Positions 1 through 8,385 of a DNA stretch of 64,000 nucleotides are shown piece by piece. Positions within the stretch are counted from its first letter, which is position 1. Each line of letters begins with the position of its first letter. Source of the DNA: Hylemonella gracilis ATCC 19624. GTDB lineage: Bacteria; Pseudomonadota; Gammaproteobacteria; Burkholderiales; Burkholderiaceae_C. The stretch is from contig NZ_AEGR01000109.1 in NCBI RefSeq assembly GCF_000211835.1, forward strand, positions 62,001 through 126,000. Direction: 5' to 3'. Made by a program: the position numbers and the translations under genes. Below the pieces are notes generated by a model. The model was not told where the DNA came from and ran no database searches. It saw only the letters and a list, made by a program, of their open reading frames with translations.

Positions 1-1
1 C

Positions 2-277
2 TTCCACCGCCCCATCATGATTGGCGACCTGGTGGAAGTGGAAGCCAAGCTGGCCTACACCGGCAGCACCAGCATGAACATCTCGGTCGAGGTGCGCAGC
101 GGTGACATGAAGGGCGGGAACTTGGAAACCACGACCGAATGCCTGATCGTCTTCGTCTCGGTGGATTCTCACGGCAAGCCCATGCCGGTCCCGGCCTGGA
201 CCCCCGATACACCCGAGGCCAACGCCCTGGCCAAGCGGGCCAAGGCCCAGCTGGACGCGTCGCGTTCGGCAGGCTGA
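2..277 (+). CDS. Acyl-CoA thioesterase, hotdog fold (5' end missing)
   Basis: Only the C-terminal 91 codons are in the window; the frame is open from base 2, so the true start lies upstream. The visible part carries the second half of a hotdog domain of the YciA/BFIT acyl-CoA thioesterase type: an F-x-R-P-I-x-x-G-D segment at the very start, then the T-S-x-N-I-x-V-E-V strand and a strand ending in V-x-V-D-x-x-G-K-P. Such enzymes hydrolyse acyl-CoA to free fatty acid and CoA in the cytoplasm. The short tail rich in Ala, Lys and Arg is family-typical. Substrate length cannot be told from this fragment. The next gene is convergent, separated by about 75 bases. Confidence 0.75.
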   Translation, partial: FHRPIMIGDLVEVEAKLAYTGSTSMNISVEVRSGDMKGGNLETTTECLIVFVSVDSHGKPMPVPAWTPDTPEANALAKRAKAQLDASRSAG

Positions 278-353
278 CATGGCAAGTCTGCGATGGCTCC
301 AATCAGGATGCCATCGCCAGCGATCACGCACCGCGCCCGCGCCTTGAATGCAT

Positions 354-1337
354 TCAGAGCACGCGGCGACGCGCGAAACGCACGACCGTGACCCCGGCAC
401 GCGCCTGGCGCGTGGATGGCATGACCAGCACGCAGTCGTCGTAGGGCGTCGTGACCGGAACCTCATCGTTCCAGCCAATGACGGTGCCTGCGTCGGCAAT
501 CAACTCCAGCCCGGTGTAGGGTGCGGCGAAACGGAAGTTCGCGCTCGTGGCCACGACCGGCCCGGTGACTTCCAGCACCCATTGACGCGGTGCGTCGGGC
601 TGGAGCCAGCCGGGCAGCAGGCGCGCGGCCGTGGTCATGTCCAAGGCGCCGGCGGCGACGAGGAAGCGACTGCAGATGTCTTGGGCGACGACCCGGCTGG
701 CTGGATCACCATGGAAGCCGCATTCGACCAGCAGCGAATGCGTGCCGTTGTCGCCGAGTTCTCCAAAACGGCCGTAGTCGCGCATGCGCACGCCATCCTG
801 ATGACCAGCATCGACCACCACATGCTCGGGCGTGCGCAGAATGCGCGCCAGGGCCAGGTTTCGCAACTGAATGCCGGTGAGCAGCAAGGGTGCCGAGGGT
901 TCGTGCATGGAGTGCAGGTCCAGCAGCCAATCTGCGGCGGCAACAAAGGGCCGCAAGGCGGCGGCGCGGCGACGCTCCAAGCTGCCGCCTTCGTCCATGC
1001 GAGCATCGAGCCACTGGCGATTCAGGTCTTCTTCCACCAGGCGCGAGGCATCGTGATTCGCCGGGTCAAAGCGGTCGAAGGCTTCGAGGTTGCAGAAGGC
1101 CAGCGTGAGGCGGCCTTGGCGCGGGCGCACGCCCGCTTCCAGCAGCCCGAGCAGCGCCCAGGCACCGCACAGCTCGTTGCCGTGGACCAGGGCGCTGATC
1201 ATCACGTGCCGCCCAGGCAGCCCGGAATCAAATTGCCAAACACCGGCCGTGCCAGTGTTGCCAGCACGCCAGCCCCCCAGATCCGGGAGCGCCAACTCAA
1301 AAGCTGCGTGCGGTAAAAGTGTGGAGGCGATGCTCAT
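354..1337 (-). CDS. Succinylglutamate desuccinylase/aspartoacylase family zinc hydrolase
   Basis: A 327-residue protein of the AstE/AspA family, zinc carboxypeptidase-like enzymes that cleave N-acyl groups from amino acids. The zinc-binding H-x-x-E is seen as H-G-N-E near residue 53, and a later D-L-H-S-M supplies the third ligand histidine. Its ATG overlaps the stop codon of the upstream Bug-protein gene by four bases (ATGA), so the two are probably translationally coupled. This suggests that the imported substrate, or a product of it, is an N-acylated or amide compound cleaved here. The substrate is inferred only from the fold and from the neighbour. It is not part of an ast operon, so astE itself is unlikely. 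Confidence 0.8.
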   Translation of the reverse strand: MSIASTLLPHAAFELALPDLGGWRAGNTGTAGVWQFDSGLPGRHVMISALVHGNELCGAWALLGLLEAGVRPRQGRLTLAFCNLEAFDRFDPANHDASRLVEEDLNRQWLDARMDEGGSLERRRAAALRPFVAAADWLLDLHSMHEPSAPLLLTGIQLRNLALARILRTPEHVVVDAGHQDGVRMRDYGRFGELGDNGTHSLLVECGFHGDPASRVVAQDICSRFLVAAGALDMTTAARLLPGWLQPDAPRQWVLEVTGPVVATSANFRFAAPYTGLELIADAGTVIGWNDEVPVTTPYDDCVLVMPSTRQARAGVTVVRFARRRVL

Positions 1338-2332
1338 TCTTCGATCTTTGCGAATTCAACTATGCGTTTGTACTTCGCGACTTCAGCGGCCCAGTACTGG
1401 TCAATGTTCACGTTGGTGGACGCCACGGTGGATCCGGTGGCCACCATCTTCTCGCGGAACTCAGGGGATTGCAGGCAGTCGTTCAGCGCCTTCTTGAGCT
1501 TGTTGAACACTGGCTTGGGCAGATGGGCGGGGGCCATCAACGCGAACCACACGCCGATGTCCACGTTCTTGTACTGAGGCGTCTCCGCCAGTGCCGGAAT
1601 GTCGGGGGCGGCGGCCGAACGCCGGGCTTCGGTGGTGCCCAAGGCGATCACCTTGCCGCTGCGGATGTGCGGCAGGCCACTGGACAGCACGAACACGCCG
1701 AACTCCAGATTGTTGCCCATGAGGTCAGTGGTCAGCGGCGCCACGCCCCGGTAGGGAATGTGCGCCATCGAGAGATTGCCCTGCTCCTTGACCATCTCAG
1801 CGGCCAGGTGCAGTGAGGTGCCCACGCCGGAACTGCCATAGCTGAACTTGCCAGGGTTCTCACTCACCTTGCGGGTGAACTCAGCCACGTTCTTCACGCC
1901 GGAACCGGTAGACGCCACGAGCACCAGGGGCTGCGAGGCAATCAGACCAATGGCCGTGAAATCCTTGACGTCGTAGCGGACCGACTTGGTCACGAGCTTG
2001 TTGATCGCCAACTCGTTGCTGGCACCCACCAGCAAGGTGTAGCCGTCAGGCGCGGCATTCGCCACCTTTTGCGCGCCAATGGCGCCTCCGGCACCGCCCA
2101 GATTCTCAATCACCACGGGAACGCCGAGCTTGCTGCTCAGCTCGGTGGCCACGGTGCGCGCGGTCAGATCGGTGCTACCACCCGGGGGGTACCCCACCAC
2201 GATGGTGATCGGTTTGCTGGGATAGGCCTCCTGGGCCACGGCGGGTCGAAGACCCAGCAGCGCGAGGCCGCACAAGGTGGTGCTCAGGGACACGAATGAA
2301 AGGAGCGAGAGACGGCGAAAGATGGACTTCAT
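1334..2332 (-). CDS. Bug-family (TctC-like) periplasmic solute-binding protein
   Basis: A 332-residue periplasmic substrate-binding protein of the Bug/TctC family, which captures carboxylates for tripartite tricarboxylate transporters. The start was placed at the Met beginning a signal peptide (M-K-S-I-F-R-R, hydrophobic stretch, A-V-A-Q-E), not at the longer open frame 37 codons upstream. Typical features are Y-P-S-K-P-I-x-I-V-V-G-Y-P-P-G-G-S-T-D near the mature N terminus and the G-S-S-G-V-G-T-S-L-H ligand loop. No TctA/TctB membrane genes are nearby, which is common for these expanded orphan Bug genes in Burkholderiales. It lies between a LysR regulator and an aspartoacylase-like hydrolase on the same strand. 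Confidence 0.88.
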   Translation of the reverse strand: MKSIFRRLSLLSFVSLSTTLCGLALLGLRPAVAQEAYPSKPITIVVGYPPGGSTDLTARTVATELSSKLGVPVVIENLGGAGGAIGAQKVANAAPDGYTLLVGASNELAINKLVTKSVRYDVKDFTAIGLIASQPLVLVASTGSGVKNVAEFTRKVSENPGKFSYGSSGVGTSLHLAAEMVKEQGNLSMAHIPYRGVAPLTTDLMGNNLEFGVFVLSSGLPHIRSGKVIALGTTEARRSAAAPDIPALAETPQYKNVDIGVWFALMAPAHLPKPVFNKLKKALNDCLQSPEFREKMVATGSTVASTNVNIDQYWAAEVAKYKRIVEFAKIEE

Positions 2333-2439
2333 GGCGGCGGTTCCTGTGATGGGCTTGCACGAATTCTGCAAAGCCGGACCCGCCGTGTTGGTGCCGAAGC
2401 AGCACAAGGTCGTGCTATGTGGATGCCTTCGGCTTGCCC

Positions 2440-3330
2440 TCAACGCCTAGCAAAAGCTGTCCAAACCTGCTCAGCCAGAGGCCCGAGCCGCCGCTTGGGA
2501 CGGTACAGGCGCACGTCAAAGCGCACCTCCATCCGCCGGTCACTCGCCAGGGCCAGCTCGCCGCTCTTGCAATCCGCATGCACCATGGACCAGGGCAGCC
2601 AGGCCACGCCCAAACCCTTGCGCACATATTCATACAGCGCGTCGGCCGAGTCGCATTCCACGTACCGGTCCAGCATCGGCGCCAGCGGGTGCTGGGACAG
2701 GTGGTCTTCCACCAACCGCCCCAGCGCCAGGCTGTGCGCGTAGGCCAGGTAAGGCACGGGACGTGGGCCCAAGGCGTGCAGCGCGCCGCCTTGCGCGTCG
2801 GCCCGCGACACGGGCACCAGCTTGTCGGAGGCCAGCGTCAGATGGTTGAACTGCCGAGCATCCAGTCGCAGGGCCAACGCCGGATGGTGGTAAAGCAGGG
2901 AAAAATCAGCGGCGTGCTGCTCCAGCAGCAACACCGTATCGGCGAGCGAGCGCGTGAGAATGCGGACCTCGGCGTCGCGCAGCACCGGGCGCAGGCGCAC
3001 GAGCCAATCTGCCACCAGGGTACGTGCCAGGGTACGGCCTGTCGCCAGCGTCACCGTGCGGGCCTGTCGGCCGACCACGCTGCGCAGTTCCTCGCGCGAC
3101 GCATCCAGCCCCAGCAGCATCTGCTGCGCGGTGTCCAGGAAGCTCTCACCTGCGGTTGTCAGCTTGAACGGTCCCGCGCCACGCTCCACCAGTGGAGCGC
3201 CCGCCCAAGCCTCCAGCGCGCGAATGCGTCGGCCAAACGCGGGATGGGTCACGTGGCGCAACTCGGCCGCTCGCGTGAAGCTGCGCGCCTGCGCGAGCGC
3301 GACGAAATCTTCAAGCCACTTGAGTTGCAT
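2440..3330 (-). CDS. LysR-family transcriptional regulator
   Basis: A 296-residue LysR-type regulator. The N-terminal winged helix-turn-helix covers about residues 1-60 (L-E-D-F-V-A-L-A-Q-A-R-S-F-T-R-A-A-E-L, then R-R-I-R-A-L-E). A LysR substrate-binding domain follows from about residue 90 to the end. It lies 107 bases upstream of the Bug-protein gene on the same strand, so it may control that gene and the coupled hydrolase. LysR genes are more often divergent from their targets, so regulation in cis is an inference. The inducer is unknown. Confidence 0.88.
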   Translation of the reverse strand: MQLKWLEDFVALAQARSFTRAAELRHVTHPAFGRRIRALEAWAGAPLVERGAGPFKLTTAGESFLDTAQQMLLGLDASREELRSVVGRQARTVTLATGRTLARTLVADWLVRLRPVLRDAEVRILTRSLADTVLLLEQHAADFSLLYHHPALALRLDARQFNHLTLASDKLVPVSRADAQGGALHALGPRPVPYLAYAHSLALGRLVEDHLSQHPLAPMLDRYVECDSADALYEYVRKGLGVAWLPWSMVHADCKSGELALASDRRMEVRFDVRLYRPKRRLGPLAEQVWTAFARR

Positions 3331-3385
3331 GGTCGATACCGTTCGGAAGTCCCGTCAGCATAGAACGCATGCAGCCACGCCTGGA

Positions 3386-4210
3386 TCAGCCCCGCGCTGC
3401 CTGCAGCAGATCGCGGGTCTTCATCGCTTCGCGCCGCGCGGCCTGGGCGTAGTCCGCGCTGCTGGAGGCATAGAGGATCGCGCGGGAGGAATTCACGGCG
3501 ATCAGGCCATCCTTCGTCCGGCCAGCCTTGACCGTGGCCACCGCATCACCACCTTGCGCCCCCACGCCAGGAATCAGCAAGGGCAAGCTAGGCGCGAGCT
3601 GGCGCACGCGGGCGATTTCTTCGGGGTAGGTCGCGCCGACCACCAGGCCGAGCTGGCCGTTCAGGTTCCAGGGCCCTTGCGCCAATGCCGCCACATGCTC
3701 GTAGAGACGCGGCTGCCCCGGCAAGTCGACCAGGCGCTGGTTCTGCAGATCGTCGCCGCCAGGGTTGGAAGTGCGACAGAGCAGGAAGGCGCCCTTGCCT
3801 TCGTACTTCAGGTAGGGCTGCACCGAATCCCAGCCCATGAAGGGCGAGAGGGTCACGGCGTCGGCGTCGTAGCGTTCAAAGGCTTCGCGGGCGTACTGCT
3901 CGGCGGTGGCACCGATGTCGCCGCGCTTGGCATCGAGGATGACGGGCACCTGCGGCGCGTTGGCGCGCATGTGGGCCATGAGTTTTTCAAGCTGGTCCTC
4001 GGCGCGATGCGCAGCGAAGTAGGCGATCTGCGGCTTGAAGGCGATGGCCAGATCGGCCGTGGCGTCGACGATGGCGGCGCAAAAGTCGTAGATCTTGCAG
4101 GGGTCACCCTGGAGGGCGCCAGGAAAGCGCGAGGGCTCCGGGTCCAGCCCCACGCAGAGCATGGACCGATTGCGGGCCTCGGCCGCGCGCAGCATGTCGA
4201 TGAAAGTCAT
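3386..4210 (-). CDS. pyrF: Orotidine 5'-phosphate decarboxylase
   Basis: The protein is 274 codons long including stop and decarboxylates OMP to UMP, the last step of pyrimidine nucleotide synthesis in the cytoplasm. The catalytic block [11 protein letters not shown] is clear, and the length and sequence are those of the longer 'type 2' (PyrF/Ura5-like) bacterial enzymes. The phosphate loop is represented by [11 protein letters not shown]. The start was set at M-T-F-I-D-M-L because the 22 upstream codons lack family similarity. It lies between vanA and the LysR gene, all on the same strand, with no obvious functional link. Confidence 0.93.
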   Translation of the reverse strand: MTFIDMLRAAEARNRSMLCVGLDPEPSRFPGALQGDPCKIYDFCAAIVDATADLAIAFKPQIAYFAAHRAEDQLEKLMAHMRANAPQVPVILDAKRGDIGATAEQYAREAFERYDADAVTLSPFMGWDSVQPYLKYEGKGAFLLCRTSNPGGDDLQNQRLVDLPGQPRLYEHVAALAQGPWNLNGQLGLVVGATYPEEIARVRQLAPSLPLLIPGVGAQGGDAVATVKAGRTKDGLIAVNSSRAILYASSSADYAQAARREAMKTRDLLQAARG

Positions 4211-4370
4211 GCCCGCGATTGTATGAACCAGCACCGAGCCGGCTCTCGCAGCCTGACCGCCGTGAAGGGCGAGCAAGGCCGGTGGCGCCGCATGCCCCCG
4301 ACTGAGGGGCGACGCAGCGGCGGAGCGGCGCTTTGGTGTTGGCTTTGCCGTTGGTTTTGGTCAGGGCGCT

Positions 4371-5459
4371 TCAAGCCGCCAGTGGCGCGGCGGCAGGCGC
4401 CAGCGCGGCCGTGCCCGCACGCTCGGCCGCGAGGATGCGGTCGATGATCTTGCGCGACTGCACGCCGCCGGCGTCGATGTTGAGCATCAGCAGCTGACGC
4501 TCGGGCCAAGCCAGCAGGTTCTTCTGCTGGCGCTCCAGCATTTCCAGATCCTCGGCAAAGATCTTGCCCTGGCCCTGACGGATGGTGTTGGTCAGCTCGG
4601 CGTCCTGCGGCTTGAACTTGCGCGCCATGCCCCAGAAGTAGTGGATGGAGGTTTCGGTCTCGGGCGTGATGAAGTCCACCACCACGCTGTAGGCCTTCTT
4701 GTCATTGGGCGCGTCGTAGCCGCCATGGCCTTGCAGGGCCACGCCCACCTCGATCATCACGTGGCTGGGCGGCGAAAAGCGGCAGATCTGCCAGCGGTCC
4801 ACCGGCTGGTCATCCGGCAGGCCATTGGCGCGCAAGGCCATCTTCCAGAAGGGCGGGGCTTCGATGCCACTCATGAAGCGGCTGGTGACGACGGTGTCGT
4901 CCTCGACCGTGGTCTTGCAGGGCGTTTCGTCGATTTCCTTCTGCCCGATGGAGGTGCTGTGCACATAGGTCTCGTGCGTCAGGTCCATCAGGTTGTCGAT
5001 CATCAGGCGGTAGTCGCAGGCGATGTGGTACAGACCGCCGCCGTAGGCCCACTCGGGGTGGTCGAAAAATTCCAGCACGGGCAACTTCGCCTCGTCGGCC
5101 AACGCCGCCTCGCCCGTCCAAACCCAGACGAAGCCATAGCGCTCGGCGACGGGAAAGCTCTTGATGGCGGGAAAACCGCGCACGCGCTGACCGGGCATGG
5201 AGACGGTCTTGCCATCGCAGCCCATCACCAAGCCGTGGTAGCCGCAGGTCAGCTGGCCGTCACAGACATGCCCCAGGGACAAGGGCGCGCCACGGTGCGG
5301 ACAGAAATCCTGCACGGCCACCATCTTGCCCGCGGCATCGCGGTAGAAGGCAATGCGCTCGCCACAGACCATGCGGCCCAGCGGCTTGTCCGCGCCGATT
5401 TCCTGGCTGGAAGCGGCGACGTACCAGGTGTTCTTGGGGAAGGTGCTGACAGTGGACAT
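4371..5459 (-). CDS. vanA: Vanillate O-demethylase oxygenase subunit (Rieske)
   Basis: A 362-residue Rieske non-haem iron oxygenase that demethylates vanillate to protocatechuate with the help of a reductase (VanB). The Rieske ligands C53-x-H55 and C72-x-x-H75 are present, and the mononuclear iron region reads N-L-M-D-L-T-H-E-T-Y-V-H. The regions D-N-L-M-D-L-T-H-E-T and G-Q-K-E-I-D-E match classical VanA closely, so the call is specific within this broad family. No vanB reductase is adjacent: the downstream gene is pyrF and the upstream gene is a MarR regulator. The electron donor must therefore be encoded elsewhere. A C-terminal Ala-rich tail is present. Confidence 0.87.
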   Translation of the reverse strand: MSTVSTFPKNTWYVAASSQEIGADKPLGRMVCGERIAFYRDAAGKMVAVQDFCPHRGAPLSLGHVCDGQLTCGYHGLVMGCDGKTVSMPGQRVRGFPAIKSFPVAERYGFVWVWTGEAALADEAKLPVLEFFDHPEWAYGGGLYHIACDYRLMIDNLMDLTHETYVHSTSIGQKEIDETPCKTTVEDDTVVTSRFMSGIEAPPFWKMALRANGLPDDQPVDRWQICRFSPPSHVMIEVGVALQGHGGYDAPNDKKAYSVVVDFITPETETSIHYFWGMARKFKPQDAELTNTIRQGQGKIFAEDLEMLERQQKNLLAWPERQLLMLNIDAGGVQSRKIIDRILAAERAGTAALAPAAAPLAA

Positions 5460-5538
5460 GGCGTACTCCTAGGTCGGGCTCAGGCTGAACAAAGCACGGT
5501 GGATGGCGTCGCAAGGCGGCGTCGCATCATGAATCCGT

Positions 5539-5556
5539 ATACTGAATGAAAGGTAT
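5539..5556. promoter_or_regulatory. Candidate operator upstream of vanA
   Basis: A short inverted repeat, ATAC-N10-GTAT, lies about 80 bases before the vanA start in the 190-base gap between the MarR gene and vanA. It overlaps an AT-rich patch unlike the surrounding GC-rich DNA. Position and symmetry would suit a MarR-type operator, but no consensus match can be claimed. Confidence 0.3.
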
Positions 5557-5652
5557 TTTAGGACGCCTTGCCGCTCGCGGCCAGTCACTGCGGCAGTCTG
5601 ACTTCCTGGTGTTTACCCTCGATCAACGGCGACTCGAATCGCCAGTGAGCGA

Positions 5653-6168
5653 TCACTCTAGAGAATCGCGCTGATCGTGGAGATCGACGAATTTGCGCAG
5701 CAGGCGGATGAATTCGTGCTGTTCGTCCTTGGACAAAGCGCTCATCAGGCTGTCCCAGTGGGCGGTTGTGCCCGTGAGCAATTCGGCCAAGACGCTCTCG
5801 CCCTCGGGCGTGAGCACCAGGCTGCGCTGGCGCCGGGGCAGCACTTCGCGCGAAATCCAGCCCTTGGTTTCCAGGCGCGCGGCGATGTCGGCCGTGGTGG
5901 AGGTGTCCAGCGCCACCTTGTCGGCCAGCGTCACTTGGTCAATGCCTGGCGTTTCCTGCAAGGTGCGCAGGATGGCGTACTGCACCGGCGTGACGTGGCG
6001 GCCATGCACTTCGTGGAACCGCGCCACGGCGATTTGCTGGGCCCGGCGGATCAGGTGACCTGGCTCATCGTAGAGGCGCAACTCGGTCGCGGACACGGTG
6101 TTCTCGGCGTTCATCATGTCCCTGTCCTGTTCATCCGTCGTGTTGATGCGCTGCGTCATGCAGTCCAT
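5653..6168 (-). CDS. MarR-family transcriptional regulator
   Basis: A winged-helix MarR regulator of about 171 residues. The core runs from H-V-T-P-V-Q-Y-A-I-L-R-T-L through the recognition helix region (L-D-T-S-T-T-A-D-I-A-A-R-L-E) to the wing (R-R-Q-R-S-L-V-L-T-P-E-G). Several starts are possible. The Met at 6168 begins two bases after the upstream uracil-DNA glycosylase stop, while the Met at 6117 has a better ribosome site (AGGACAGGG). It lies 193 bases upstream of vanA on the same strand and probably controls vanA in response to an aromatic acid. That role is inferred from position; classical VanR proteins are GntR-type, so this would be a different control. Confidence 0.82.
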   Translation of the reverse strand: MDCMTQRINTTDEQDRDMMNAENTVSATELRLYDEPGHLIRRAQQIAVARFHEVHGRHVTPVQYAILRTLQETPGIDQVTLADKVALDTSTTADIAARLETKGWISREVLPRRQRSLVLTPEGESVLAELLTGTTAHWDSLMSALSKDEQHEFIRLLRKFVDLHDQRDSLE

Positions 6169-6170
6169 TA

Positions 6171-7031
6171 TCAGGCGCTGCTGTCCATCATCAAAGACTG
6201 TGCCAAACATAAATCATCCCAGGCCTTGGCCTTGTCCTGGGGGGTGCGCAGCAGGTAAGCCGGGTGATAGCTGACGACGACGGGCACGCCCTCGTAGCGG
6301 TACACCTGGCCGCGCAAGCGACCCAGCGGCAGCGTGGCCACGTCCGGCACGCTGTGCTGGAGCAGGGATTGCACCGCGAAGCGTCCCAGGGCCAGGATGA
6401 TGCGGGGCTGCAACAGCGCGACCTGTCGGCGCAGATAGGGCTCGCACTGCAGCACTTCCTCGGGGGCGGGGTTGCGGTTGCCCGGCGGCCGGCACTTGAG
6501 CACGTTGGCGATGTAGACCGATTGGGCTTCATCGTCCGAGGTGCGCGAGCGGCCCAGGGTCTTGAGCATGTTGTCCAGCAGCTTCCCGGCTTGGCCGACG
6601 AAGGGTTCACCTTGGAGGTCTTCGTTCTCGCCCGGCGCCTCGCCCACGATCAGCCAGCGCGCCTGCCGCTGGCCGACGCCGAAGACCGTGTTCTTGCGGC
6701 TCTTGCACAGACCGCAGGCTTGGCAGCCCGCGACGGCGGCTTCCAGATCGTCCCAGCCCATGGCGGCAATGTCCGCGGGCAAGTCGCGCGACGGAGCAAC
6801 GGCGGCACGGTCGGAAACCATGGCGACCGGCACGGGCACCTGGGTGGGCGGCACCCGAGGCGCCGCAGGCCTTGGTGCGGCCTGCCCCTCGCGGCTGCCC
6901 TCGGGCAAGTTCTGAAACGGGGGCGCCGGCGCTGTTTCCGGCGCAGACACAGCGTCCCTGGGCGCCCAGACCCGGACTCCCATCTCCTCCAGCATGGCGC
7001 GCTGACGTGCATCCAGTTCCATGGCCCGCAT
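6171..7031 (-). CDS. Uracil-DNA glycosylase, family 4/5 with iron-sulfur cluster
   Basis: A 286-residue (or 283, from the Met at 7022) uracil-DNA glycosylase that removes uracil from DNA in base-excision repair. After a Pro/Ala-rich N-terminal extension of about 95 residues, the catalytic domain begins with the cluster motif C-x-x-C-G-L-C-K and continues with G-E-A-P-G-E-N-E-D, N-V-L-K-C-R-P-P-G-N-R and H-P-A-Y-L-L-R, all family 4 signatures. Four cysteines (two in CQACGLC, then K-C-R and Q-C-E) fit the 4Fe-4S site. It follows rimI by one base and belongs to the tsaB-rimI-udg run. The long low-complexity N terminus is common in Comamonadaceae homologues. Confidence 0.88.
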   Translation of the reverse strand: MRAMELDARQRAMLEEMGVRVWAPRDAVSAPETAPAPPFQNLPEGSREGQAAPRPAAPRVPPTQVPVPVAMVSDRAAVAPSRDLPADIAAMGWDDLEAAVAGCQACGLCKSRKNTVFGVGQRQARWLIVGEAPGENEDLQGEPFVGQAGKLLDNMLKTLGRSRTSDDEAQSVYIANVLKCRPPGNRNPAPEEVLQCEPYLRRQVALLQPRIILALGRFAVQSLLQHSVPDVATLPLGRLRGQVYRYEGVPVVVSYHPAYLLRTPQDKAKAWDDLCLAQSLMMDSSA

Positions 7032-7032
7032 C

Positions 7033-7587
7033 CTACAGAGGTGCTTGCGCGTGATCGCGCGGTGCGGGCGCGACAGCGGCCAAGGACAGGCTCATCACCA
7101 GGGCATCCTCGCGGCGGCCATGCCCGTCGGGGTAGTAGTCCTTGCGCAGTCCCATGCGCCGGTAGCCCTGTGCCTCGTAGACCTGGATCGCGCGCTGATT
7201 GCTCGCACGCACTTCGAGCCAGAGCGTTTCCAGGGGGGGCTGCGCGGGCACGCCGCGCGCCCAGAGCACCAGGGCGTCGAGCATCAAGCGGGCCCAGCCG
7301 TGTCCCCGGTGTTCTGGCGCGACGGTGATGTTGAGCAAGTGCGCCTCGGCAACGCCCTGCATGACGATGTAATACCCCAGCACGGTCTGCGCACTCGCCT
7401 CACCCGCAACCAGCACACGCATGTGGTAGCCCGCGCGCAAACCGTCCAGAAAATTCCCGCGCGTCCAGGGGTGCGAATAAGCACGCTGCTCGATGTGCAG
7501 CACCGCATCCAGGCGCGTGGCGTCCAGCGGTTCGAGGCGAACCTCGGCGGCCGGGTCCAAGAACGGGGGGGGCGTCGCGGCGCGCAT
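7033..7587 (-). CDS. rimI: Ribosomal-protein-alanine N-acetyltransferase RimI
   Basis: A 184-residue GNAT acetyltransferase, the family that acetylates the N-terminal alanine of ribosomal protein S18. The acetyl-CoA binding block reads V-A-P-E-H-R-G-H-G-W-A-R, followed by the L-W-L-E-V-R-A-S-N-Q-R-A-I-x-V-Y strand-helix typical of RimI. The start at 7587 lies 10 bases after the tsaB stop; the longer open frame overlapping tsaB was rejected. The tsaB-rimI order is widely conserved. A run of eight G bases (7565-7572) encodes three prolines near the N terminus and could be prone to slippage. Confidence 0.9.
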   Translation of the reverse strand: MRAATPPPFLDPAAEVRLEPLDATRLDAVLHIEQRAYSHPWTRGNFLDGLRAGYHMRVLVAGEASAQTVLGYYIVMQGVAEAHLLNITVAPEHRGHGWARLMLDALVLWARGVPAQPPLETLWLEVRASNQRAIQVYEAQGYRRMGLRKDYYPDGHGRREDALVMSLSLAAVAPAPRDHAQAPL

Positions 7588-7597
7588 GCGGTTTCGC

Positions 7598-8311
7598 TCA
7601 ACGCGTCGACGACTGCTGCGCCATGCGCTCCCGCAAGCGCTCCTCGGTGGTCTTCGCCACCTTGTCGCGCACGTACTGCGGCAAGGCGTCCTCGGCCCGC
7701 ACGGCACCGCCTTGGGCCAGCAGCGCGGGTGCAAGACGCAGCATCGCCGTGGCCAAAGGCAGGGCAGACCAGCGCGGAACCGAGGCGGGCCAAGCCAGGC
7801 GCTCGCCGTAGGCCGCGAACACGTTGCCGGCCAGTGCGTCACCCTGCCAGGCGGGCAGCGCCTCGGGGGCATGCAGGGCAAAGGGGGCTTGCCGCTGCCA
7901 CTGGCCATCGGCGTACCGATAGGGCGCGGCGTACAGCTCGTCCATGCGGGCGTCGAGCAGGGCCAACACGCGCAAGGTCTGGGCCTGCGGCGCATGGCGC
8001 GCCCGGGCCTCTTCCACCAGCGTCAGCAGGCTGTCGACGGGAAGGACGGGCACGCTGGCACCATAGGCCAGGCCCTGGGCCACGGCGCAGGCCGTGCGCA
8101 AGCCCGTGAAGGCGCCTGGGCCACTGCCGAAGGCGATGGCATCCAGTTCGGCATAACGCAGACCGGCCTGGGCCATCAGGTTGTCGATCGCCGGGATCAG
8201 CGCCACGGAAGCCTGGGCCGCGCCCGCGCCCTGGTGCTGCCAGACCTGGCCATCGCGCGTGAGGGCCACGGAAAGCTGGTCGGTGGTGGTGTCGAGCGCG
8301 AGGAGTTTCAT
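7598..8311 (-). CDS. tsaB: tRNA threonylcarbamoyladenosine biosynthesis protein TsaB
   Basis: A 237-residue ASKHA-fold protein that forms the TsaB-TsaD-TsaE complex making the t6A modification at position 37 of ANN-decoding tRNAs. It opens with the classic L-L-A-L-D-T-T-T strand and carries the G-P-G-A-F-T-G-L-R-T signature around residue 70. It is first in a short leftward run tsaB-rimI-udg and is divergent from dacB, with only about 75 bases between. The partner enzyme TsaC/Sua5 is also in this window, at 61185-62240. Confidence 0.92.
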   Translation of the reverse strand: MKLLALDTTTDQLSVALTRDGQVWQHQGAGAAQASVALIPAIDNLMAQAGLRYAELDAIAFGSGPGAFTGLRTACAVAQGLAYGASVPVLPVDSLLTLVEEARARHAPQAQTLRVLALLDARMDELYAAPYRYADGQWQRQAPFALHAPEALPAWQGDALAGNVFAAYGERLAWPASVPRWSALPLATAMLRLAPALLAQGGAVRAEDALPQYVRDKVAKTTEERLRERMAQQSSTR

Positions 8312-8385
8312 CAGACGGCGTTTCTTCGGGGCACCAATTATCGGCGCTGGCTTCAGGCACCGTGCCTTGCCCTAAACTTTCCCGC

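Noticed and set aside
348-1316. 322-codon open frame opposite the aspartoacylase-like gene
   Set aside because: No family pattern; the opposite strand has zinc ligands and coupling to its neighbour.
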